From contig NZ_CP141212.1 of assembly GCF_035610345.1 (NCBI RefSeq), positions 501,976 to 565,975 of the forward strand: a stretch of DNA of 64,000 nt, in the 5' to 3' direction. Position numbers and translations under genes: made by a program. A model generated the notes under the pieces. That model made no database searches. It saw only the letters and a list, made by a program, of their open reading frames with translations, and was not told the DNA's origin. This document shows positions 34,397-41,841 of the stretch, one piece after another. Positions within the stretch are counted from its first letter, which is position 1; every line of letters begins with the position of its first letter. The DNA comes from Sinorhizobium meliloti. GTDB taxonomy: Bacteria > Pseudomonadota > Alphaproteobacteria > Rhizobiales > Rhizobiaceae.

Positions 34397-34615
34397 ATGA
34401 GCAAGCAAGTTATCGAATATGGTGGCGAAGCCGTCGGAGTCGTCGTTCCTGACCAAGACCGTCTGAAGTTCCTGGCGGTCAAGTATCACGTCTGGGACTT
34501 GGACGCTCAGCGCTTCCGTTCGGTCGATGAAGCACGCGCGGCCATTGGCCGGCTCCTTTCCGCCCAGGGCGGGCGGAATCTTACCAGCCGGCCACCCGGC
34601 ATTGCCGCCGCGTGA
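34397..34615 (+). CDS. Small conserved-type protein of unknown function
   Basis: A 72-residue protein. The N-terminal half (SKQVIEYGGEAVGVVVPDQDRLKFLAVKYHVWDLD) suggests a small beta-rich fold, followed by an amphipathic helix RFRSVDEARAAIGRLLSAQ and a basic tail. No signal peptide, membrane helix or known catalytic motif is visible. The ATG at 34397 has GAGGAGCG about 10 bases upstream and fits the apparent domain start; the frame extends 14 codons further. It follows the 30-residue ORF by 78 bases. A family A repeat lies downstream. Confidence 0.68.
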   Translation: MSKQVIEYGGEAVGVVVPDQDRLKFLAVKYHVWDLDAQRFRSVDEARAAIGRLLSAQGGRNLTSRPPGIAAA

Positions 34616-34654
34616 GGGCAGAAGTCGAACTGCTTCAGAACCGAATACTCTCAA

Positions 34655-34709
34655 GAGTACGCACTTCCCGACGGAACGCCGCTGCACAGTTTCGCTGGAA
34701 GTGCTTTAG
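34655..34709. repeat. Intergenic palindromic repeat, family A, copy 2
   Basis: GCACTTCC (34661-34668) and GGAAGTGC (34697-34704) form the outer arms, with the same internal order as the copy at 859-920 (CGACGGAA...TGCACAGTTTCGCT). The region from here to the Rrf2 gene at 34912 has no other gene. Confidence 0.75.
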
Positions 34710-34911
34710 TCCCCATTATCGTTTCAGGACCGCGGACGGGATGCGAGCGTAATATACGCACGCTCCGGCTCCTTGCGTCCATGGATGCCCGTCATCTCCC
34801 GGTTGTCGACTATAGCTGTGTGTTGGCAGCGCATTCTTGTGCTATGCCAGGACAAGATTGTATCCGAGGGCGGATCCGGCGATTCTGCGGGATCGGGGAG
34901 AATTGGCTCGA

Positions 34912-35367
34912 ATGCTGACGAAGAAGGGAAAATACGGACTGAAAGCATTGGTCGACCTGGCACGGCTTCCACCCGGGCAGACTGCCTTCATCACCGAAAT
35001 CGCGCAGCGCAACAACATTCCGAAGAAGTTTTTAGACACCATACTCCTGGAACTGCGCAACGCCGGCGTGCTGCGCTCGAAGAAAGGACCGGGCGGCGGT
35101 TATTCCCTGTCGCGACCGGCCTCCGAGATTCGCATCGGCCATGTCATAAGGACGCTCGACGGCCCGCTGGCGCCGATACGCTGCGCCAGTCGCACGGCCT
35201 ATGAAATGTGCGATGACTGCAACGATCCGGAGACCTGCCGGGTGCGCATCTCGATGACATCGGTGCGTGACGCGATGTCGTCCATCCTCGATTCGATGAC
35301 GCTCGCCGAGTTTGCCGCCGGCGGAGTCCTCCCCCCCGAGACCTCGGCCGAAAAGCGCATCGGCTGA
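34912..35367 (+). CDS. Rrf2 family transcriptional regulator
   Basis: A 151-residue Rrf2-type regulator. The winged helix begins MLTKKGKYGLKALVDLA, the recognition region is NNIPKKFLDTILLELRNAG and the wing KKGPGGGYSLSRP. Cysteines at 91, 100, 103 and 109 (IRCASRTAYEMCDDC, then CR) could bind an Fe-S cluster; the first and last match the RirA/IscR region, while the extra CxxC is distinctive. The ATG at 34912 follows GGGGAGAATTGGCTCGA. No obviously regulated gene is adjacent; kpsF begins 185 bases downstream after a repeat. The target and signal (iron, cysteine or redox) are not determinable. Confidence 0.83.
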   Translation: MLTKKGKYGLKALVDLARLPPGQTAFITEIAQRNNIPKKFLDTILLELRNAGVLRSKKGPGGGYSLSRPASEIRIGHVIRTLDGPLAPIRCASRTAYEMCDDCNDPETCRVRISMTSVRDAMSSILDSMTLAEFAAGGVLPPETSAEKRIG

Positions 35368-35490
35368 GCCTGACCGTCCCGAAAAGTCGCCGGTTTGGTA
35401 CAAATGGCCGGCGAAAGACTTGGTTTGTCCGGGAAAAAAGCCTATCTGGCGTCTATCTTGCTGCGGCCCGCTGACGAGGCCGTTTTTTGG

Positions 35491-35541
35491 CTACGCACTT
35501 CCGGCGGAAAACCGTGACACACTTTTCCCGGAGGTGCCCTA
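35491..35541. repeat. Intergenic palindromic repeat, family A, copy 3
   Basis: CTACGCACTTCCGGCGGAAA (35491-35510) and ACACACTTTTCCCGGAGGTG (35517-35536) match the copy at 871-915 closely. It ends one base before the ribosome binding site of kpsF (AGGGGGG), so it forms the 5' leader of that gene's mRNA if transcription begins upstream. Confidence 0.8.
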
Positions 35542-35551
35542 CAGGGGGGCG

Positions 35552-36565
35552 ATGATGGGTGTGAGACACGCGACGGCGGATGCGCATGCCGGTGGCACCG
35601 TGCTGGAGTCGATCGGGAGGACGCTGACGACTGCCTCGAACGGCATCAAGGCCCTTGCAGACCATCTGACCGGTGACCAAGCCTTCGCGGCCGCCCTCGT
35701 CGATGCGGTCGAACTGATGGGCGACGGCGATGGCCGGGTCGTCGTTTCCGGGGTCGGCAAGAGCGGGCATATCGGCCGTAAGATTGCAGCCACGCTCGCA
35801 TCCACCGGCACCTCGGCCTATTTCGTCCATCCGACCGAGGCAAGCCACGGCGACCTCGGCATGATCACCGCCCGGGATGCGCTGGTGCTGCTCTCCTGGT
35901 CGGGCGAAACGGCGGAACTCGCCAACATGCTGACCTACGCCAAGCGCTTCAAAGTGCCGATCGTCTCGATCTCCTCGAACCGCGAGAGCACGCTTGCACG
36001 CAATTCCGAGATCGCCCTCGTGCTGCCGAAGGTGCCGGAGGCCTGTCCGCACGGCCTGGCGCCGACGACCTCGGCCATGCTGCAGCTTGCCGTCGGCGAT
36101 GCTCTGGCGATCGCGCTCCTGGAGCGGCGCGGCTTCTCGGCCGAGGATTTCAAGACCTTCCACCCCGGCGGCAAGCTGGGCGCGCAGCTGCGTCTGGTTC
36201 AGGAGCTGGCGCATGGCACCGGACAGATGCCGCTGCTCTCCGTAGGTCGCCCGATGAGCGAGGCGGTCATCGAAATGTCGGCCAAGGGCTTCGGCGTCGT
36301 CGGCATAAAAGATGAAAGCGGCAAGCTGGTCGGCGTCATCACCGACGGCGACCTGCGCCGTCACATGACGGGCGACCTCCTGGCGCAACCGGTCGAAGAG
36401 GTGATGTCGCGCAATCCGCGGGTGATCAAGGGTGACGTCCTTGCCAGCGCCGCCATGGAATTCATGCAGGACCACAAGGTCACCGTGCTGTTCCTCGTCG
36501 ACGAAGCGGGCGCACCGGCCGGCATCCTGCACATTCACGATCTGCTGCGCGCCGGCGTCGCCTGA
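35552..36565 (+). CDS. kpsF: Arabinose-5-phosphate isomerase KpsF/KdsD
   Basis: A 337-residue sugar isomerase that converts ribulose 5-phosphate to arabinose 5-phosphate, the first step to Kdo for lipopolysaccharide and capsule. The N-terminal SIS domain has VVVSGVGKSGHIGRKIAATLASTGTSAYFVHPTEASHGDLGM and SWSGETAELANML; FHPGGKLG follows, the KpsF/KdsD hallmark. Two C-terminal CBS domains (VGVITDGDLRRHM and TVLFLVDEAGAPAGILHIHDLLRAG) are complete. Start is at 35552 or the next ATG at 35555, whose spacing to AGGGGGG is better. The 3' end overlaps the convergent rkpJ by 31 bases. The position beside the rkp genes suggests a role in capsule Kdo supply. Confidence 0.93.
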   Translation: MMGVRHATADAHAGGTVLESIGRTLTTASNGIKALADHLTGDQAFAAALVDAVELMGDGDGRVVVSGVGKSGHIGRKIAATLASTGTSAYFVHPTEASHGDLGMITARDALVLLSWSGETAELANMLTYAKRFKVPIVSISSNRESTLARNSEIALVLPKVPEACPHGLAPTTSAMLQLAVGDALAIALLERRGFSAEDFKTFHPGGKLGAQLRLVQELAHGTGQMPLLSVGRPMSEAVIEMSAKGFGVVGIKDESGKLVGVITDGDLRRHMTGDLLAQPVEEVMSRNPRVIKGDVLASAAMEFMQDHKVTVLFLVDEAGAPAGILHIHDLLRAGVA

Positions 36566-37860
36566 TCTTCGCTGATTTTTACCGGCTTCTGCCGGGGCGG
36601 CGGGTCGACGAAGGCGCCCGGTTCATTGACGTCGTTGCGGTGCAGCCGCTCCGCGATCGCCTTGGCGCCGGCATCCGTACCCGCACGGGAATAGAAGTTC
36701 CCGCGCACCTGGATCGAAGCGGCCATCAGCCTGAACATTGCCCCGCTCAGCACCGGATCCGGGGCTTCGGGCGCCGTCCAGAACGCGTCGAGCGGCTGCT
36801 GGTCGGTGAGACCGGCAATGTCGAAGATGGCCGTCCCCAGGACCTTCACGGGCTTGCCCTGCTTCAGGGCATGCAATCCGGCGGTGGAGTTGACCGTTAC
36901 CATTCCGCAGCTGTGCTCCGTAAGCGAATCGAGATTGCCGCCGTCGAGATAGAGGACCCTGTCGCCGACACCGAGCGAGGCGGCCTTGTCCGAGGCGATC
37001 CTGCGCCAGGGGATCAGGCTGTTGTCGAGCGGGTGCACCTTGATGGCGAGACTGGTTCCTGCCGGCGCATGTCGCGCGAAAGAGGCAAGAATGCCGTCGA
37101 TCGCTTCCCGCTGGCTGCTGAAGGGTGAATGCGCACGCAATTGATAGTCCGTTTCAAGTTGAAGCGGATAGACGAAATACGGCGCATTTTTCGCCGAAAG
37201 CGAGCGGATCAACGCATCCGCGCGCCGCTGCTCGCCTTTGCCGGCCGCCAGCCGCCGGATCCACCCGGCATATTCGGCGAGCGGATGAAAGATTCCGTGC
37301 CGGCGGTAGCCGGGAAAGAGGAAACAGAAAAACACGTTCGGCAGGTTGTAGAGGAGGTCGTATGCCGCCTCTGCAAGAAAGCTCTGCCGGTAGCGCCGCT
37401 GCCAGTCGGGCTCGGGCAAGCCCGTTGCCGCTCGCAGGATTTGCGCGGGATCGACCGGAAAGTGCGAGTTGGACGACATGCCGCCACGCTCGAGAGTCAG
37501 CCAGTCCGGCCTGAGATAACCCATTTCGACCACGAAGACTCGGATGCCGGCTTTTCGCGCGGCAGCTGTGGCGATCCGGTGATAGGGGCGCTCTTCGCCG
37601 AGCAGGACGAGGTCGGTGACGGCGTGGCGGCGGATAAAGGCCTCGACATAGGCCGGCCACCGCGCCGACGAGCCGCGGTAGTTATGGGCGCCCCGGCGTC
37701 GCCAGAATATCTGGTCGCCGGGATTGAGGTTGATGCGTAGACAGCAATGGCCCAGAGCTTCGAGATGCCCGGCGACCTTGGCGAAGACCGGCGACGCCGG
37801 CCCCTGCAGGAACAGGAAGGTTCTTGGCGGCGCGGGATCGAAGGTCGTATCTGCTGTCAT
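36535..37860 (-). CDS. rkpJ: Capsule polysaccharide export/Kdo transferase-like protein RkpJ (KpsS family)
   Basis: A 441-residue cytoplasmic protein of the KpsS/capsule-biosynthesis family. The start RTFLFLQGPASPVFAKVAGHLEALGHCCLRINLNPGDQIFW is the KpsS N-terminus, and GTSLAIKVHPLDNSLIPW with VTVNSTAGLHALKQGKPVKVLG is the conserved C-terminal glycosyltransferase-like region. KpsS in E. coli adds the first Kdo of the lipid-linked poly-Kdo anchor of group 2 capsules. In Sinorhizobium, rkpJ belongs to the rkp-1 set needed for K antigen. It follows rkpI by 24 bases and ends inside the convergent kpsF, which also provides Kdo precursor. Confidence 0.88.
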   Translation of the reverse strand: MTADTTFDPAPPRTFLFLQGPASPVFAKVAGHLEALGHCCLRINLNPGDQIFWRRRGAHNYRGSSARWPAYVEAFIRRHAVTDLVLLGEERPYHRIATAAARKAGIRVFVVEMGYLRPDWLTLERGGMSSNSHFPVDPAQILRAATGLPEPDWQRRYRQSFLAEAAYDLLYNLPNVFFCFLFPGYRRHGIFHPLAEYAGWIRRLAAGKGEQRRADALIRSLSAKNAPYFVYPLQLETDYQLRAHSPFSSQREAIDGILASFARHAPAGTSLAIKVHPLDNSLIPWRRIASDKAASLGVGDRVLYLDGGNLDSLTEHSCGMVTVNSTAGLHALKQGKPVKVLGTAIFDIAGLTDQQPLDAFWTAPEAPDPVLSGAMFRLMAASIQVRGNFYSRAGTDAGAKAIAERLHRNDVNEPGAFVDPPPRQKPVKISEDQATPARSRS

Positions 37861-37884
37861 CGGGCGGATTTCCGGAAGACGCTG

Positions 37885-39501
37885 CTATTGCAGCGCGTCC
37901 TTGTGCAGATTGGCGTGCTTCAGCATGGAGCCGAGCAGGTTCCAGGGATCCTCGTCCTTCGCTCGCTTCGGGCTGTGGGCCGCAGCGCGCGCCTTGGCGA
38001 GCGGCACGATGAAATAATCCGTGCGGGGATCCGGGAAGGGATCCGCGAAGGATTTCAGAAGGGGTGCGTGGTCGCCGTAAAAGACGAACCAGACCGGCCG
38101 GTCGAGCTTGTTGAGGCCGTCGATCAGCTGCTTCAACGCAGCGTCAGACTGCTCGAGGATCGCCAGGTAGATATCGACGGGATGGGTGAGCGTACCGACG
38201 CGCCCCGGTTCCCAGGGGCCGTGATTGGCCATCGAGGCGACGAAGAAAAAGCCGCTCTCCTCTTCCGGCAGCTTCTCGACTTCGGCGAGTACGCGGGCAG
38301 CCAGCGTGGCGTCCGAGACATAAAGCCCGTCGCGCTCCGGTTTATGGTCGAAGGCATCGAGCATGGTAAGCTTCTCGAATCCGAGGAGCGGCATCGCCTT
38401 GTGCCGCAGGAAGAACGTCCGGTCATAGGGATGAATGAAATGCGTGCGCCAGCCGGCGCGCTTGAGCTTTCCGGGCCAGACGACATCGGCATAGTGCGCG
38501 GCACGAAGATACGGATAGCTGGCATCGACGTGGATGTCGTCGGGCACAAGGCCGCTCAGGACGGCAAATTCGGTGCGCAGCGTGTAGCCGCCCTCGAAGA
38601 CATTGCTCAACCGCCCCCATTGCACCGCCTGCTTGCGCAACCGGTCGACCGTCGGAAGCTTGATCGAATCGACACCGAAATGCCGCATGTCGATGAAGGA
38701 CTCCGACTGCCATACGACGATCAGCGGGGCCTCCTCGTGGCCGATGAGGTCGTGTACCGCGGCGCGCAGTATTCCCGACAATTCGGCGACGATCTTGTCG
38801 CGCTTGACGCCGAGCCAGATGATGAAATGGAAGACGACGGAAGCGAAGGTACCGAAACGCACCGTGTTCTTCTTGACGTTGATCGCCTTCACCAGTCTCT
38901 GCACGAGGGCGGCCGTCGGGCGGTTCACCGGCCCGTGAAACAACAGGCCCCAGGGTCCGGCGGCGATCCCCACCATCATCAGAACCCAGAAGACCCTGCT
39001 TCTTTCGGGCAGGATCGTCGGCTCGAAATACATGTAAAGTGCCGATACGCCGAACACGTAAAGGAAGGCGACGATCCAGAACACGATGTTCAGCGAACTC
39101 GCATAGAAGATCGTCTTGTACTTGAAGACATCCGCGACCAGGGCAATATCGGAAAAGACCAGCGGCTCGCGGATGAACTTGAACTTCGCGCGGGAAATGC
39201 CGGTGAAAATAATGAAGAAACTCATCGTGCCGGCGGCGGCATAGAGGGGCCGCCACGAGATCGCGAAGAAGCCGGCAAAGACGAGCGCGATGACCGGCAG
39301 CCGGGCGAGACGGTCGATCCTGTCCTGATAGCTCCCATATTTCGGTGCGTTCTTCCTGCGTTCGCGCGCCGGAAGGGCGAACCGGTCGGTATAGAAGATC
39401 ACCGCGCAGGACAGCAGGTAGCACCCGAGGGTCAAGGCTATCGGGTAGTCGTGCAGGTGGAAGGGAATGAGCGCCAAGCCGATACCTTTGAGCCATTTCA
39501 C
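37885..39501 (-). CDS. rkpI: RkpI, membrane protein with sulfatase/LTA-synthase-like domain
   Basis: About 538 residues. Five or so N-terminal membrane helices precede a periplasmic domain of the alkaline phosphatase/sulfatase superfamily. Its motifs match lipoteichoic acid synthases: VVWQSESFIDMRHF, the nucleophile region EGGYTLRTEFAVLSGL with Thr, FIHPYDRTFFLRHKAMPLLGF, ASMANHGPW and VFYGDHAPLL. This suggests a phosphoglycerol- or phosphoethanolamine-type transferase acting on a lipid or capsule component. In Sinorhizobium, rkpI is required for K antigen. GTG at 39501 with a GAGG upstream is preferred; the frame is open to a TTG at 39561. It lies between rkpH and rkpJ in one operon. Confidence 0.85.
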   Translation of the reverse strand: MKWLKGIGLALIPFHLHDYPIALTLGCYLLSCAVIFYTDRFALPARERRKNAPKYGSYQDRIDRLARLPVIALVFAGFFAISWRPLYAAAGTMSFFIIFTGISRAKFKFIREPLVFSDIALVADVFKYKTIFYASSLNIVFWIVAFLYVFGVSALYMYFEPTILPERSRVFWVLMMVGIAAGPWGLLFHGPVNRPTAALVQRLVKAINVKKNTVRFGTFASVVFHFIIWLGVKRDKIVAELSGILRAAVHDLIGHEEAPLIVVWQSESFIDMRHFGVDSIKLPTVDRLRKQAVQWGRLSNVFEGGYTLRTEFAVLSGLVPDDIHVDASYPYLRAAHYADVVWPGKLKRAGWRTHFIHPYDRTFFLRHKAMPLLGFEKLTMLDAFDHKPERDGLYVSDATLAARVLAEVEKLPEEESGFFFVASMANHGPWEPGRVGTLTHPVDIYLAILEQSDAALKQLIDGLNKLDRPVWFVFYGDHAPLLKSFADPFPDPRTDYFIVPLAKARAAAHSPKRAKDEDPWNLLGSMLKHANLHKDALQ

Positions 39502-39582
39502 CGTCGCCGCCTCGGCAGAAGGCTTCTCCCGACACTTAAAGCCTAATATTGGCTGGCACAAGCATGGCCGGGGGCGCCGCCG

Positions 39583-40386
39583 TCACCGTCCACTGTTGCG
39601 CGCGATCGCCCGATCGAACCACCAATTGAGGAAAGGCCTGACCGCCGGCCCGAAGCGGCCGAGAAGATATAAGATCGCGCCGAAATAAATCTCGAAGCGC
39701 CGCCGGTCGATCCCGTCGACGATCTTTCGCGCAACCGCCTCTGCCGTCCATGGGCGGACGGTTCCCATGATCAGGCTGGCCTCCTGCGGCCGGGCGGCAA
39801 GCTCCCTCGTAAATTGCGGCGTCACGGTATCGGGTGGAAAGCAGATCGATATGCCGACGTTGTGGACGCGTGCTTCGCTGCGCAATGCCTGGGCGAAGCC
39901 GCCGAGGGCGAACTTCGAGGCGCAGTAGGCGGTATAACCGTAGATGCCGATCAGCCCGGCGCCCGAGGAGACCATCAGAATATGGCCGCTGCGCCGCTTC
40001 TTCATGTCCGGATAAACGGCGCGCACGGCATGCACCGTGCCCGAAAAGTTCGTTTCCATCTGTCGCTGGAAGGCCGCGCCCTGCATCGCCTCGAAGGGCG
40101 CCGGTTCGACGACGCCTGCCGAGGTCACGAGAACGTCGCAAGGCCCGAACGTCTCCACACAGCGCAAGATCGCGGCCTCGATCTCCTCTCCTTTAGTGAC
40201 GTCGGCGGCCTCTATGCGGACCGCTCCAGCCTCGAGGCCGTGTTCGGCCACCAGCTTCTGCGCTGCCTGCTCCAGAAGATCGCGGGAGCGGGCGACAAGA
40301 GAGAGCCTCGCTCCCCGGGCTGCGTAGATCGAGGCGACCGCGAGGCCTATTCCGCTCGAGCCGCCGGTGATGATCACATGTGTCAT
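39583..40386 (-). CDS. rkpH: RkpH, short-chain dehydrogenase similar to 3-ketosphinganine reductase
   Basis: A 267-residue SDR enzyme. It has the NADP(H)-binding motif TGGSSGIG at 7-14, the catalytic SSGAGLIGIYGYTAYCASKFAL with Tyr-x3-Lys, and a C-terminal segment IYFGAILYLLGRFGPAVRPFLNWWFDRAI that is hydrophobic and may associate with the membrane. This arrangement matches 3-ketodihydrosphingosine reductases (KDSR/Tsc10). Together with RkpG, an alpha-oxoamine synthase, it would reduce an amino-ketone to an amino alcohol. Its gene lies between rkpG and rkpI in the minus-strand operon. The lipid substrate is inferred. Confidence 0.87.
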   Translation of the reverse strand: MTHVIITGGSSGIGLAVASIYAARGARLSLVARSRDLLEQAAQKLVAEHGLEAGAVRIEAADVTKGEEIEAAILRCVETFGPCDVLVTSAGVVEPAPFEAMQGAAFQRQMETNFSGTVHAVRAVYPDMKKRRSGHILMVSSGAGLIGIYGYTAYCASKFALGGFAQALRSEARVHNVGISICFPPDTVTPQFTRELAARPQEASLIMGTVRPWTAEAVARKIVDGIDRRRFEIYFGAILYLLGRFGPAVRPFLNWWFDRAIARNSGR

Positions 40387-40425
40387 GGACGCACCCGTTG
40401 GCGGCCCGCTTGCGGCGGCTCGTGG

Positions 40426-41841
40426 TCAGCGCGCCGAGAGCGCACTCAGCATCTTCTCGATATCGACGCCGCCGAGCCCGAAATTGCGGTCGGTAAGATC
40501 CTTCAGGCGTTCGGCCGTCAATGTGACGGTGCGGCGGATCTGTTCCTCCGTGTGGTCGCAGGTGATGAAGAAGCGCAAGCGCGCCTGTCCTTCCGGCACC
40601 GCCGGGTGGATGATCGGCAGCACGTTGACGCCGGCGGCGAGCAGGTCGTTCGAAAGCTGGACGGCGCGCAGCGAATCGCCGACGATCACGGGCACGACCG
40701 AAAAGCCGCCGCTCAGCCCCGTATCGAGGCCGGCCTCCTTGGCCAGCTTCAGGAAAAGGCTGCCGTTGCGTCTCACCGCCGCCGTGCGTTCCGGTTCGCT
40801 TGCCAGGACGTCGAGGCTGGCGACCGCGGATGCGGCAAGCACGGGCGCGAGGCCGACGCTATAGACGAAGCCGCCGGCAGATGCCTTCAGGACGGCCGCC
40901 AAAGCGGCGCTTCCTGCTATGTAGCCGCCGCAGCTCGACGTGGTCTTCGACAATGTTCCCATCCAGATGTCGACTTCGTGCGGATCGGCCCCGAAATGTT
41001 CGGCGAGGCCCCTGCCGTGCCGGCCGAGGACCCCGAGCGAATGCGCCTCGTCGACCATCAGCCAGAAGCCGTATTCGGCCCTGAGCTTAAGAAGCGCCGG
41101 CAGATTGGCGACGTCGCCGTCCATCGAGTAGATGCCCTCGACGATCACCAGGATGCGCCGGTAGTCACCGGCGACGGTGCGCAGGACATGCTCGAGATCC
41201 GCCGTGTCGTTGTGCTTGAAGAAGCGGCGTGTCGCGCCTGAAAGCTTGATCCCGGCGAGCGCGCTGTTGTGGATGAACTCGTCGTGGATGACGAGGTCCT
41301 TCGGTCCCATCAGGCAGCTGATCGCGGCGACATTGGTCAGGTAGCCGCTTACGAAACAGACGGCGGCATCGACGCCGTAGAATTGCGCGATCTTTTCTTC
41401 GAGCTCCACATGCTGCGGCCGTTCGCCGGCGACGAGGCGGCTTGCCGACGCGGAAATCCCGAAGCCGGCGATCGTCTCGCGCGCACGCTCGAGGACGTGA
41501 GCATGCCGGTTCAGCCCGAGATAGTCGTAGGAGGCGAAGTTGATCAGCTTGCGGCCATCGATCATCGTCGTCGCACCGGCTGCCGTCTGATGCGGCCGGT
41601 AGAACGGGTTGGCGATGCCGAGCTGCTCGCTGGCGATCTTCTGGGTAAGGACCTGCTTATATTCGGGCAGATCCTCGAAACGCGCCTGCTGGCGACGCGG
41701 AGCCGGCGGCAGCTCCCGCTCCGAGCGCGCCATCCGGTTGCGCTCGGACGATTGATGCGTGTTCCGCATCCTGTCCAGCAGACTCTCCTTGAGCGTGCTG
41801 TTCATCTTCGGGAAAGTCTGGCCGTTTCCGTCGCTGCTCAT
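40426..41841 (-). CDS. rkpG: RkpG, alpha-oxoamine synthase family acyltransferase
   Basis: A 471-residue PLP enzyme of the alpha-oxoamine synthase family, which includes serine palmitoyltransferase, KBL, BioF and ALAS. A poorly conserved, basic N-terminal extension of about 65 residues precedes the core. PLP contacts are visible: His191 region (VIHDEFIHNS), DEAHSLG (Asp264, His267) and the Schiff-base Lys299 in DIWMGTLSKTTSSCGGYIAG. Such enzymes condense an acyl thioester with an amino acid and release carbon dioxide. The gene overlaps the rkpA stop (ATGA). RkpA ends with an ACP and has no thioesterase, so RkpG may offload its chain. Confidence 0.9.
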   Translation of the reverse strand: MSSDGNGQTFPKMNSTLKESLLDRMRNTHQSSERNRMARSERELPPAPRRQQARFEDLPEYKQVLTQKIASEQLGIANPFYRPHQTAAGATTMIDGRKLINFASYDYLGLNRHAHVLERARETIAGFGISASASRLVAGERPQHVELEEKIAQFYGVDAAVCFVSGYLTNVAAISCLMGPKDLVIHDEFIHNSALAGIKLSGATRRFFKHNDTADLEHVLRTVAGDYRRILVIVEGIYSMDGDVANLPALLKLRAEYGFWLMVDEAHSLGVLGRHGRGLAEHFGADPHEVDIWMGTLSKTTSSCGGYIAGSAALAAVLKASAGGFVYSVGLAPVLAASAVASLDVLASEPERTAAVRRNGSLFLKLAKEAGLDTGLSGGFSVVPVIVGDSLRAVQLSNDLLAAGVNVLPIIHPAVPEGQARLRFFITCDHTEEQIRRTVTLTAERLKDLTDRNFGLGGVDIEKMLSALSAR

